Positions 33,685 through 44,784 of a DNA stretch of 64,000 bases are shown in pieces (the first letter of the stretch is position 1; every line of letters begins with the position of its first letter). The position numbers and the translations under genes are program-made. The notes beneath the pieces are model-generated. The model ran no database searches, was not told where the DNA came from, and was given only the letters and a program-made list of their open reading frames with translations. Source of the DNA: Streptomyces sp. NBC_00376 (lineage in GTDB: Bacteria > Actinomycetota > Actinomycetes > Streptomycetales > Streptomycetaceae); NCBI RefSeq assembly GCF_036077095.1, contig NZ_CP107960.1, positions 3,844,001 to 3,908,000 on the forward strand, given 5' to 3'.

Positions 33685-35131
33685 GGCCGAGGGCCGGCAT
33701 CGCGTAGTAGAAGACGAAGACGGCCGACACCACGTACATGGGCACCGGAACCTCGCGCCAGCGCCCGGCGGCCACCCGCAGCACGGAGAAGGCGATGAAG
33801 CCGATGCCGATGCCGTTGGTGATCGAGTACGTGAACGGCATCATCACCATGGCCAGGAAGGCCGGGATGGCGAGCGTGTAGTCGTTCCAGTCGATGTCCC
33901 GCACCGAGCCCGAGATGATCAGGAAGCCCACCGCCAGCAGCGCGGGGGTGGCCGCCTGCGACGGGACCATGGTCGCCAGCGGCGTCAGGAACAGCGCCAC
34001 CGTGAACAGCAGGCCCGTCACGATGCTCGCGAAGCCGGTGCGGGCGCCCTCGCCGACACCCGCCGTGGACTCCACGAAGCAGGTGCCCGCCGAGGCGGAG
34101 CTCGCACCGCCCGCGGCGACTGCGATGCCGTCCACGAACAGCACCTTGTTGATGCCGGGGAAGTTGCCGTCCTTGTCCGTCAGCTTCGCCTCGTCGCCGA
34201 CGCCGAGGATGGTGCCCATCGCGTCGAAGAAGCAGGACAGCAGCACGGTGAAGACGAACAGGATGCCGGTCAGGACGCCGACCTTCTGGAAGCCTCCGAA
34301 CAGACTGACATGGCCCAGCAGCCCGAAGTCCGGGGTCGCGACCGGGTTGCCCGGCCACTTCGGGACGGTCAGCCCCCAGGCGCCGTCCGGCAGGTCCGCG
34401 ACCGCGTTGACGATCAGCGCGAGGACCGTCATCGCCACGATGGAGATCAGGATCGCGCCCGGCACCTTGCGGACGATCAGCGCCAGGGTGAGCAGCACAC
34501 CGATGACGAAGATGAGGACGGGCCAGCCGTTGAGGTGGCCGTCGCTGCCGAGCTGGAGCGGGACAGTGGTCTCCGCCTTGTCCTTGATGCGGGAGACGAA
34601 GCCCGAGTCGACCAGGCCGATCAGCAGGATGAAGAGGCCGATACCGATCGCGATGCCCTTGCGGAGCGACATCGGCACGGCGTGCATCACGCGTTCCCGC
34701 AGGCCCGTCGCGACCATCAGCATCACCACGATGCCCGCGAGGACGACCATGCCCATCGCGTCGGGCCAGGTCATCCGGGGGGCGAGCTGGAGCGCGACGA
34801 CGGTGTTGACGCCGAGACCGGCGGCCAGTGCGATCGGCACGTTGCCGATGACACCCATGAGGAGCGTGGAGAACGCCGCCGTGATCACGGTCGCCGTGAC
34901 CAGCTGGCCATGGTTGAGGTAGTGATCATTGATGTCGTGCGCGCTGCCGAGGATGATCGGGTTCAGCACGATGATGTACGCCATCGCGAAGAACGTGGCG
35001 AATCCGCCACGGATTTCGCGTGCGATCGACGACCCCCGCTCGGAGATCTTGAAGAAACGATCCAGGCGGCCCTGCGGCTGGGAAGCCGGGGGCTGCTCGG
35101 CGTCGACCGGAGCGGTGGCCGAGGGGGACAT
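33677..35131 (-). CDS. NCS2-family purine permease (AzgA-like)
   Basis: 484 aa with at least twelve membrane segments. It begins LDRFFKISERGSSIAREIRGG and carries FATFFAMAYIIVLNPIIL, the AzgA-type signature, plus GANTVVALQLAP-like LGVNTVVALQLAP and FFDAMGTILGVGDEA. Such proteins take up adenine, guanine or hypoxanthine with protons. It is monocistronic; a spacer of AT-rich sequence with a short palindrome lies upstream and probably holds its promoter. Confidence 0.93.
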   Translation of the reverse strand: MSPSATAPVDAEQPPASQPQGRLDRFFKISERGSSIAREIRGGFATFFAMAYIIVLNPIILGSAHDINDHYLNHGQLVTATVITAAFSTLLMGVIGNVPIALAAGLGVNTVVALQLAPRMTWPDAMGMVVLAGIVVMLMVATGLRERVMHAVPMSLRKGIAIGIGLFILLIGLVDSGFVSRIKDKAETTVPLQLGSDGHLNGWPVLIFVIGVLLTLALIVRKVPGAILISIVAMTVLALIVNAVADLPDGAWGLTVPKWPGNPVATPDFGLLGHVSLFGGFQKVGVLTGILFVFTVLLSCFFDAMGTILGVGDEAKLTDKDGNFPGINKVLFVDGIAVAAGGASSASAGTCFVESTAGVGEGARTGFASIVTGLLFTVALFLTPLATMVPSQAATPALLAVGFLIISGSVRDIDWNDYTLAIPAFLAMVMMPFTYSITNGIGIGFIAFSVLRVAAGRWREVPVPMYVVSAVFVFYYAMPALGLT

Positions 35132-35188
35132 GTATGACCTCAGTCGTACGTAGAGGGGGAAGAAAGTGGTCAGCTTTGGACTTTTACA

Positions 35189-35199
35189 CGAATAATTCG
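35189..35199. promoter_or_regulatory. CGAAT-A-ATTCG palindrome in AT-rich promoter region of the permease
   Basis: The 210-bp spacer 35132-35341 between the permease and the DUF2530 gene contains an unusually AT-rich stretch (about 35175-35245) with this 11-bp palindrome. It is the best candidate for a regulatory site of the permease; the regulator is unknown. Confidence 0.4.
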
Positions 35200-35341
35200 A
35201 GTCAGTCTTAAGCAGATTCAGTATGAATACATAAGACGAAGATCGCTATCTCCGCGCGTAGACCCTTGGGCCGCCTGGGCGGCGCAGGCTTCGGGACCGC
35301 CGTCCTCACGGGGCCGTACAAGGGCCCCATACACTGAGGTC

Positions 35342-35632
35342 ATGGCGAAGTGGACACCCAAGCACGAGGCACCCGAGCCCCTGGAGGGGCCCGTCGTCGC
35401 CACCATCACCGGCGGCACGATCCTCTGGTTCGTCCTCTTCCTGGTCCAGCTCCCGTTCTACAACTGGTTCGACGACCATGGCCACCTGTGGTGGGTGTGG
35501 ACCTGTCTCGCCGGTGCGGGGCTCGGCCTGATCGGCATCTGGTACGTACGGGGGCGTGACGCCGCGATCAAGCGGGCGGCCGCTGCCGCCGCCGAGGCTC
35601 CGGGTGACACCGCGAAGGGCGCCACCACCTGA
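35342..35632 (+). CDS. DUF2530 membrane protein
   Basis: 96 aa. Two membrane helices (TITGGTILWFVLFLVQLPFY and WWVWTCLAGAGLGLIGIWYV) are flanked by charged ends; KWTPKHEAPEPLEGPVVATI is the DUF2530 start. Function unknown; the gene often adjoins purine permease genes in Streptomyces, as here, on the opposite strand. Confidence 0.88.
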   Translation: MAKWTPKHEAPEPLEGPVVATITGGTILWFVLFLVQLPFYNWFDDHGHLWWVWTCLAGAGLGLIGIWYVRGRDAAIKRAAAAAAEAPGDTAKGATT

Positions 35633-35770
35633 GGGCCCAACAGCCCTGGACAGCCCTTAGGGTCCGTCACCGGCCGAGTGGCACCACAGGACCACTGCCC
35701 CTCCTCCCCCGGTCTGATCTTCCGACCACCCAGTGGGTGAATCGGACCATCCACCCGTACCGTCGGAACC

Positions 35771-38275
<2,505 letters not shown>

Positions 38276-38291
38276 CGCGCGATCCCGGCCG

Positions 38292-39065
38292 TTACTTCAC
38301 GTCGACGAAGTCGCCGGCGGTGGTGACGGCCGGGGTGGTGGACGTCCCCGCGAAGCTGTAGCGCCAGTAGCCGTCGACCGAGGCCTTGACGGTGGTCTTC
38401 AGGTTGCCGACGCTGCTCGACTTGATCGTCTTGATGGTGGTGTACGTGGAGCTGGTCTTCTTGCGGAACTGGAGCTTCACGGACTGCGTCGCGTAACCGT
38501 GGTACGCGTGGTCCTCCCAGTTCGCCCGCGACAGCTTCCCGGTGACCGTGATGGTCTTGCCCTTCTTCACCGGCTCGGGCGAGGCGTTGACGGTCAGCTG
38601 CGACAGCCGCTGGATCTTCGCCGTGGCGGCGTAGTCCGAGTAGTAGCTGGAGCCGTCTTTGGCCTCCGCACCCGCGAGCACGTGCCAGGAGCCCGCCAGC
38701 GCGTTCTTGTACAGGTCGACCCTGGGGTCGATGGTGATGGTGAGGGAGCAGGTGCTGGTGGTCGCGCTCGCGGCCTTGCAGGTCGCGTCGTCCTCGTTGG
38801 GCAGCAGCGCGCCGTCCATGCCCTCGTCCTGGTCCTTGCCGTGCCACAGGAGCAGCCAGCCGGTCTCGATGCCGGAGGCGTGCGAGGCGGTCACCGAGAC
38901 GGTGACGGTCTTCTTGGCGGTGGTGCCCAGGACGATGTCCTTGCCACCGTTGACGGTGATCTTGGATATGACGGGATCGGCCGTTGCCGCGTGCGCCGCC
39001 GGAACGGCGAGGGCGGACAGGACCAGGGCGCCGGAGGCTGCGGCGACAGTGGCACGAATGCGCAT
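38292..39065 (-). CDS. Secreted DUF5707-like protein, copy 1
   Basis: 257 aa. A signal peptide (MRIRATVAAASGALVLSALAVPAAHA) precedes a domain with PVISKITVNGGKDIVLGTTA and a Cys pair (ATCKAASATTSTCSL), then a second beta-rich domain from VKKGKTITVTGKLSRANWED to the end. I associate the family with DUF5707, function unknown. It is a tandem paralogue of the gene at 39211-40098; their C-terminal 90 residues are nearly identical. A 16-bp palindrome covers its ribosome-binding site. Confidence 0.85.
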   Translation of the reverse strand: MRIRATVAAASGALVLSALAVPAAHAATADPVISKITVNGGKDIVLGTTAKKTVTVSVTASHASGIETGWLLLWHGKDQDEGMDGALLPNEDDATCKAASATTSTCSLTITIDPRVDLYKNALAGSWHVLAGAEAKDGSSYYSDYAATAKIQRLSQLTVNASPEPVKKGKTITVTGKLSRANWEDHAYHGYATQSVKLQFRKKTSSTYTTIKTIKSSSVGNLKTTVKASVDGYWRYSFAGTSTTPAVTTAGDFVDVK

Positions 39066-39068
39066 GGA

Positions 39069-39084
39069 TTTCTCCGTGGAGAAA
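39069..39084 (-). promoter_or_regulatory. Palindrome covering the ribosome-binding site of DUF5707-like copy 1
   Basis: TTTCTCC-GT-GGAGAAA is a perfect 7-bp inverted repeat whose GGAGAAA (in the mRNA sense) is the likely ribosome-binding sequence four bases before the ATG. An mRNA hairpin here could limit translation. A one-mismatch version precedes copy 2 at about 40100-40116. Confidence 0.5.
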
Positions 39085-39122
39085 GGCCTTGGTGGCCGGA
39101 TGAGGATGCACAGGGCGGATGC

Positions 39123-39163
39123 GTGAGCAGCGGGACCCCTCGTGGAGGGATCCCGCTGCTCAC
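39123..39163 (-). terminator. Hairpin terminator of DUF5707-like copy 2
   Basis: An 18-bp stem with one mismatch (39123-39140 with 39146-39163; GTGAGCAGCGGGACCCCT) and a 5-base loop lies between the tandem paralogues, so the two are transcribed separately. Confidence 0.85.
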
Positions 39164-39210
39164 GGCGGCCACGGGTGGCCTTGATGTGTCCGGGTGGGGC
39201 CCGGGTGGGA

Positions 39211-40098
39211 CTACTTCACGTCGACGAAGTCACCGGCGGTGGTGACGGCCGGGGTGGAGGACGTCCCCGCGAAGCTGTAGCGCCAGTAACCGTCGACCGA
39301 GGCCTTGACGGTGGTCTTCAGGTTGCCGACGCTGCTCGACTTGATCGTCTTGATGGTGGTGTACGTGGAGCTGGTCTTCTTGCGGAACTGGAGCTTCACG
39401 GACTGCGTCGCGTAACCGTGGTACGCGTGGTCCTCCCAGTTCGCCCGCGACAGCTTCCCGGTGACCGTGATGGTCCCGCCCTTCTTCACCGGCTCCGGAG
39501 CGGCGTTGACCGTCAGCTTCGACAGCCGCTGCACCCGGGCGGTGCTGTAGTAGTCGGTGTAGGCGATGTCGGTCTGGTTACCGGCGAGCGCGCCCGCGGA
39601 GACGTGCCAGGTGCCGGCCAGGGCGTTCTTGTACAGGTCGTAGCGCGGGTCGATCGTGAACGTCAGCTTGCAGGTCGAGGTCGTCGCGTTGACCTTGGTG
39701 CACGTCGACACGTCCTCGTTCGGCAGGATCGCGCCGTCGATGGTGTCCGGCGAGTCCGGGTTGGTGCCGTGCCACAGGTCGGCGTAGGCGTCGACGACAC
39801 CGGAGGCGTGCGAGGCGGTGACGGAGATGGAGATCGTCTTCAGGGCGGTGGTGCCCAGGACGACGTCCTTGCCGCCGTTGACGACGACCTTGGAGATGAC
39901 GGGTTCCGAGGCGTCGGCGGCGGTGGCCGCGGCGGCCTTCGAGGCACCCCGCGCGGCGGCGGTGCCGAAGACCTCGGCGCCCGACGTCGGCTTGTTCAGG
40001 TTCGGAACGGAGTGGTCGCCTGCGAGGGCGGCCGGGACAGCCAGAGCAGACAGGGCCAGGGCGCCGGAGACGGCGGCCACGGTGGCACGAATTCGCAT
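39211..40098 (-). CDS. Secreted DUF5707-like protein, copy 2
   Basis: 295 aa. The signal peptide MRIRATVAAVSGALALSALAVPAALA is followed by an extra 40-residue Ala-rich segment not in copy 1, then PVISKVVVNGGKDVVLGTTA and the shared C-terminal domain ending TTAGDFVDVK. Function unknown; the protein is expected outside the cell. Upstream lies a possible ECF-type promoter. A terminator follows it. Confidence 0.85.
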   Translation of the reverse strand: MRIRATVAAVSGALALSALAVPAALAGDHSVPNLNKPTSGAEVFGTAAARGASKAAAATAADASEPVISKVVVNGGKDVVLGTTALKTISISVTASHASGVVDAYADLWHGTNPDSPDTIDGAILPNEDVSTCTKVNATTSTCKLTFTIDPRYDLYKNALAGTWHVSAGALAGNQTDIAYTDYYSTARVQRLSKLTVNAAPEPVKKGGTITVTGKLSRANWEDHAYHGYATQSVKLQFRKKTSSTYTTIKTIKSSSVGNLKTTVKASVDGYWRYSFAGTSSTPAVTTAGDFVDVK

Positions 40099-40188
40099 GT
40101 GTTTCCCCAGTGGAGAAAGGCCCCGCGGGCACGTGACGCGCCACGGGCGGGGCTGGTTCGGACTGTGAGTCTGCTGACTCGAGATACC

Positions 40189-40215
40189 AGACCCGCGACA
40201 CATGTGAAGGGTTGT
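40189..40215 (-). promoter_or_regulatory. Possible ECF sigma factor promoter of DUF5707-like copy 2
   Basis: On the minus strand ACAACC (40215-40210) is followed after 16 bases by GGTCTG (40193 and below). An AACC -35 with a GTC -10 at this distance is the general ECF pattern. It lies about 95 bp upstream of the start. The assignment is by eye only. Confidence 0.3.
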
Positions 40216-40362
40216 ACCCCGAGATGAACTTCTTGCGAAGATCCCTCGGAGGGTGCATCCCGGACGCCCGCGAGCACCGATGCCCCGCCCGCCCGCGACC
40301 GCCCCGCGACGACCGGCCCGCTCTCGTCCGGGCCACCGCGATCTGTCCCCCGTGACTGTCCG

Positions 40363-43300
40363 TCAGTCGAACCAGCGGTCCCGGGCGAGCTCCTCCGTAC
40401 GGGACGGGTCCTCCAGCAGCGCCGCGACCTCGAAGCGGCGCGGCCACTGCCCCGCCGCCCAGGCCAGGCCCGCCGCGACGCCCTCCAGCGTGGCGGCGTG
40501 CACCGTGCCGTCGGGGGTGCGGCGCCAGTCCAGTTCCGCGCCGCCCGCGCGCAGTTCGCCGTGCTCGACGTACACGTCCGGGGTCCCGGCGCCGAGCAGC
40601 ACCCGTACCGCGTCCGGCACTTGATGCTCCTCGCCCTCCGTCGACACCTCCGCCTCGACGCTCTCGCCGAGCCGGCGCACCTGGAACAGCTCGGCCAGGT
40701 CCGCCGCGCGCGTCGGGGCGACCGGGAGCAGCGGGAGCCCTTCGGTGAGCGGCAGCAGATCGGGGGCGTCCGCGATCACGGCGTCCGCCGCGTCGACGAC
40801 CCGTACCTCGCCGTCGACCACGGCCCGCAACTCGTCCGGGAGCGTGACCTGTTCCGGGTCGAGGTCGGCCAGGGCCGTGTACAGCGAGTGCAGTTGTACG
40901 GGGCCGACCGGGCGGTCCTCGTCCGCGAGCCGACCGAGGAGTTCGGCGGCGCCGCCCGGCTCGTCGAGCAGGGCGGCGACGGAGGTCCGTACGCCGAGGG
41001 CGCGCAGCACCTGCGCGTCGTCGAACCCGGTCGCGTCGGCGGAGTCGTACAGCCCGGCCAGCCGGGGGTCGCCGCCCGCGGCCCGCAGCCCGGCGGGGCG
41101 GCGGCCGTCGAGCACCGGATGGTCGCGCAGCCACCAGGCGGTGTACGGGCGTACCGACTGGGTGGTGCCGTCCGGCAGCAGCACCCGCACCGGCTGGGTC
41201 AGCGCGTCGCGCAACGGTGGCTGGGCGAGCATGGCGAGCGCCTGCGGCCAGGCGTCGTCGTCGACCAGGTCCAGATCGCGGACGGCGACGATCTCGGTGG
41301 CGACCGGCGGTACGGGGGTGTCGGGCAGCTGGTCGAGGATGTCCTCACACCACACGTCCACGGCGTCCAGCAGACCGGCGTCGTCGGGCTCGGCGAAGTC
41401 GCCCTCGCGCGGCTCCAGTTCGTCCGGGTCCAGTACGACATCGGCGGCCCGTACGAGGGCGAAGGTGGCGAGCACGCCGCAGGCGGTGAGCGGCTGCTCG
41501 CCCCAGTGGTCGGCCAGCTCCTGGTCGCAGAGGGCGAGTTCACCCTCCCGCATGACGGCCGCGAACGGGCTGGCGGGCAGCACGAGTTCTCCGGCGGGGG
41601 CCGGTTCGCCGTCCTCGTCGGGGAGGGCGAGCGCGCCGAGCCAGGGCTCGTCGCCGGGTGCCAGTTCGGCGTCCCGGACGAGGGTGAGGACGGTCTCGGC
41701 GAGCTCGTCGGCGTCCAGCGCGTCCTCGTCCCAGATCTCGCCCGCGTCCAGCGATCCGGCGACGGCGGCCCGCACCTGCGGGGTCGTCAGCACGGCGCGC
41801 GGGGTGGCGGGCAGGGCGCCCAGCTTCTCCAGCAGCGGGTGGGCGGCGTCCGGGTGGGCGACCTTCAGCCCGAGCCGGGCGAGGCGTTCCAGCACCGGTC
41901 CGGCAGTCGCGCCGGGGAGCGGGAGGAGGACCTGGCGGGGGCCGATGGTGGTGCGGGGCACGGCCGGGGTACCGGTCGCGGAGTCCGCGGCCTCCGGTGT
42001 TCCGGCCAGTGGTACGGGCAGGCCGGAGAGGCGGTCCGGGTCGATGCCGGACAGGCTGTCGTACAGCCGCCGCCACCAGCCGGGGTCGCGCTCAAGACCG
42101 GCGAGGCGGTCGATCGCCTCGGTCAGCGGGACCCGGGCGACCTGGAGCGTACGCAGCTCGCTGCGGCGTTCCAGCCCGGCGGGCAGCAGACAGGGCAGGA
42201 CCTCGGCGAGCACCCGTACCGTCTCGGCGCCGACGCCTTCCAGCACCTCGGCCTCGATGGGCCGCAGCGCCGTGGTGGCCGTCTGGGGGACGCCCTCCGC
42301 CTGCACGTCCCAGGTGTCCCACCGGTCCGCCTCGGCGGTGGCGTCGCGCGGGGCGGCGGGCGCCAGGAACGCGACGCGCGGCAGCCGCTCCAGGATCGCG
42401 CCGCGCAGCGCCCCGTCCAGTTCGCCCTTGCCGAGCGGTCCCGGTACGAGGTCGATGGTGTCGACGGACACCGGCTGCCAGCCGGCGAGCAGTTCGGCGT
42501 ACGCGTCGGCGGCGCGCTGCACCAGGAAGTCGGTGAGCGGTCCCGGCGCGAAGTGGCGGCGGGCGGTGTCGAGCGGCAGCGAGGCGATGAGCAGCGCGGG
42601 GATGCCGAGGGGTTCGTCGGTGGGGGTCGGGGCGTGGACGACGGGGAGGGTGCGGGGGCGGACCGGGGCGCCCTCCGTGTCGACCGGGACCGCCCAGGTG
42701 ACCGACCAGTGCGGGCGCAGCCGTTCCTCGCGGGGGCGGTCGGCGAGCAGGGCGGGCTCGACGGGGCCGTGGTGGGTGACGGTGCGCCAGCGGTTCGTGC
42801 CGTGCGCGGAGTCCTCGACGTGGGTGTACGGGCCGTGCTGCGAGCGGCGCAGCGTCCGTACGGTGTCCGGGGTCTCGATCACGATCTCGTCGAGGCCGCG
42901 CAGGGTGAGCAGCAGGGCGTCGTCGACCGCGTCGAGCAGCCGGACCACGAGGTCCTCGGCGCCGCCGTCGCGCAGCGGGAGGACCACGACGGTGTCGTAC
43001 CCCTCGGGTGCGGTGCCCTCGGCGGGCAGCGGGAGCCGGAGCAGCGGTACGTGGCCGTCGCGGCGGCGCAGTTCGTCGCCGAGGCCGGGGCTGGCGACGG
43101 CCGCCCGCGCGGCGAGGTCGCGGGCCTCGGCGAGGGACCAGCGGACACCGCCGTGCCGGCCGACGACGGCGGGTTCGTCGCTCACCGCGAGCACGGCGGC
43201 GAACCCGACGCCGAACCTGCCGACGGCGCCTTCGTGCCCTTCGCGCTTGGCGGAGGCGCGCAGCGTGGAGAGCGACTCCACGCCGGTGGCGTCGAGCGGT

Positions 43301-43575
43301 GCGCCGGTGTTGGCGGCGGCGAGGAGCGCGGGCGTGTCCGGGGTCGCCGGGTGCAGGGTGAGGCGGAGCCGGCCGGGTACCTGGGCGCGGGCGGCGGCGT
43401 CGGCGGCGTTCTGGGCCAGCTCGACGACGAGGCGGTCGCGGTAGCCGCCGAGCGCGAGGTCCTCCTCGGCGTTGGCGTCCTCGCGGAATCTGGCGGGTCC
43501 GGCGCCCCAGGCGTCGAGCACACCGCGCCGGAGCCGTGCGGTCCCGAACGGATCGGCCCCCTCGGTCGCATTCAT
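40363..43575 (-). CDS. Sacsin N-terminal-like (GHKL-type) ATPase domain protein
   Basis: 1070 aa from the ATG at 43575. The N-terminal ATPase domain has the N-box VELAQNAADAAARA (about 51-64), a degenerate LLAAANTGAPLDATG and the G2 segment AVGRFGVGFAAVLAVSDE. The remaining 800 residues are leucine/aspartate-rich with no recognised domain. Similar proteins are annotated as sacsin-like; they may be HSP90-like chaperones or DNA-metabolism factors, but no role is established. No signal peptide or membrane segment. It is on the same strand as, and downstream of, DUF3027. Confidence 0.88.
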   Translation of the reverse strand: MNATEGADPFGTARLRRGVLDAWGAGPARFREDANAEEDLALGGYRDRLVVELAQNAADAAARAQVPGRLRLTLHPATPDTPALLAAANTGAPLDATGVESLSTLRASAKREGHEGAVGRFGVGFAAVLAVSDEPAVVGRHGGVRWSLAEARDLAARAAVASPGLGDELRRRDGHVPLLRLPLPAEGTAPEGYDTVVVLPLRDGGAEDLVVRLLDAVDDALLLTLRGLDEIVIETPDTVRTLRRSQHGPYTHVEDSAHGTNRWRTVTHHGPVEPALLADRPREERLRPHWSVTWAVPVDTEGAPVRPRTLPVVHAPTPTDEPLGIPALLIASLPLDTARRHFAPGPLTDFLVQRAADAYAELLAGWQPVSVDTIDLVPGPLGKGELDGALRGAILERLPRVAFLAPAAPRDATAEADRWDTWDVQAEGVPQTATTALRPIEAEVLEGVGAETVRVLAEVLPCLLPAGLERRSELRTLQVARVPLTEAIDRLAGLERDPGWWRRLYDSLSGIDPDRLSGLPVPLAGTPEAADSATGTPAVPRTTIGPRQVLLPLPGATAGPVLERLARLGLKVAHPDAAHPLLEKLGALPATPRAVLTTPQVRAAVAGSLDAGEIWDEDALDADELAETVLTLVRDAELAPGDEPWLGALALPDEDGEPAPAGELVLPASPFAAVMREGELALCDQELADHWGEQPLTACGVLATFALVRAADVVLDPDELEPREGDFAEPDDAGLLDAVDVWCEDILDQLPDTPVPPVATEIVAVRDLDLVDDDAWPQALAMLAQPPLRDALTQPVRVLLPDGTTQSVRPYTAWWLRDHPVLDGRRPAGLRAAGGDPRLAGLYDSADATGFDDAQVLRALGVRTSVAALLDEPGGAAELLGRLADEDRPVGPVQLHSLYTALADLDPEQVTLPDELRAVVDGEVRVVDAADAVIADAPDLLPLTEGLPLLPVAPTRAADLAELFQVRRLGESVEAEVSTEGEEHQVPDAVRVLLGAGTPDVYVEHGELRAGGAELDWRRTPDGTVHAATLEGVAAGLAWAAGQWPRRFEVAALLEDPSRTEELARDRWFD

Positions 43576-43729
43576 GCTCACGCTCTGACTCCGCTCTTTC
43601 CGGTTACGCACGGCCCATGCCGCCAAGTGTGCGCCCGAAGGTACCGGGTCCTCGCGCCGGACGGGCGCCGCCGAACAGCGCTTCGGCCGGTTCGGGCCCG
43701 TGGCCGAGGTGACCGGGCGGTGAGCATCA

Positions 43730-43779
43730 CCGGACGGGCTGGGTCTGCCCGGACGGGCGGGAACATCAAGCCCGTCCGG
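43730..43779. repeat. REP-like extragenic palindrome
   Basis: CCGGACGGGCT (43730-43740) and CCGGACGGGC (43749-43758) can each pair with AGCCCGTCCGG (43769-43779). The right side continues CGATCGAGGAC, a combination that I recall as a very abundant intergenic repeat in Streptomyces chromosomes. It lies 70 bp past the DUF3027 stop and may terminate it. The 273-bp spacer 43576-43848 holds nothing else I can identify. Confidence 0.6.
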
Positions 43780-43848
43780 CGATCGAGGACGGAACCTGCC
43801 CGCCGGAACACCCGCGCCCCGCGGAAAGCCCCCGCCCCCGGCCACCGC

Positions 43849-44784
43849 CTAGGAGTGGCCGAGGTCCTCCGTCGGCTCGTCCGCCTCCGCCGGGACGGAG
43901 CCGGAGTCCCGGGCCGGCCGCAACGGGTACTCGTCCACCTGCATCGTGTCCAGCGCGTGCGGCGCCGGCTTCGGCGGCTTCGGCATCACCGCCGCCTCCG
44001 AGTGCCCACCGCACCCGTACGACAGCGACACGACCCGCCCGTCCGCCGGACCGAACTCGTTCGCGCACACCCCGAACGCCTGCTTGAGCGAGCCCGCCAG
44101 GGGCACCAGGAACGCACAGGTGACACACGAGGCCGGAGCCGCCTGCGCCATCGGCGTCTTCGCGCCGAACGCCTCGTCCCACCGGTCGGCCGCCGCGTGC
44201 AGCCCGTACCGGGACAGCACCCGCGCCCGCCGCATGCCGAGCTCGTCCGCGACCGCCGCGATCGAGCCCCGGCTCGTCGTCGCGGGGCGGGTCGTCAGCT
44301 CCGCGTCCTCCGCGTCGACGAGGTCGGCCATCTCCTGCGACATCTCGGAGACCGCGGAGTTCGGCGGCGGCTCGTCCTCACCGGTGTAGCCGGGCTCCAG
44401 GCGGATGTCGTCCGCCTCGGTGGGCAGCAGATCGCCCGGCCCCATGTCGCCGGGGCGCAGCCGCTCGCTCCACGGCACCCACTCCGGGGCGAGGAGCGCG
44501 TCGCTGCCGGGCAGCAGCACCGTTTCGTCGAGGGTGACGTTCTTCGCGCGGGAGGCGCGGGCGACCGTCACCGCCCAGCGCCAGCCCCGGTAGCCGGGCT
44601 CCTGGCACTCGAAGAAGTGCGTGACGACCCGGTCCCCCTCGGAGACCACGGCCACATGCTCACCGACGACCCCCGGCGCGGCTGCCTCCTCGGCCGCCGC
44701 GCGGGCCAGGTCTACCGCCTCGGCGCACAGACGGTCGGGAACAGGGGTACGGGCCGTACGGCTTCGCGTCGTCGCAGCACTCAC
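43849..44784 (-). CDS. DUF3027 protein
   Basis: 311 aa. Features are VSEGDRVVTHFFECQEPGYR and GWRWAVTVARASRAKNVTLD at the N-terminus and CVTCAFLVPLAGSLKQAFGV followed by CANEFGPADGRVVSLSYGCGGH near the C-terminus; the four conserved cysteines there suggest a metal site. DUF3027 is conserved in actinobacteria but has no assigned function. Cytoplasmic. Confidence 0.92.
   Translation of the reverse strand: MSAATTRSRTARTPVPDRLCAEAVDLARAAAEEAAAPGVVGEHVAVVSEGDRVVTHFFECQEPGYRGWRWAVTVARASRAKNVTLDETVLLPGSDALLAPEWVPWSERLRPGDMGPGDLLPTEADDIRLEPGYTGEDEPPPNSAVSEMSQEMADLVDAEDAELTTRPATTSRGSIAAVADELGMRRARVLSRYGLHAAADRWDEAFGAKTPMAQAAPASCVTCAFLVPLAGSLKQAFGVCANEFGPADGRVVSLSYGCGGHSEAAVMPKPPKPAPHALDTMQVDEYPLRPARDSGSVPAEADEPTEDLGHS

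Noticed and set aside
33563..35137. A 524-codon plus-strand open frame opposite the purine permease
   Set aside because: Asp/His/Arg-rich mirror of hydrophobic codons of the permease; not a protein.
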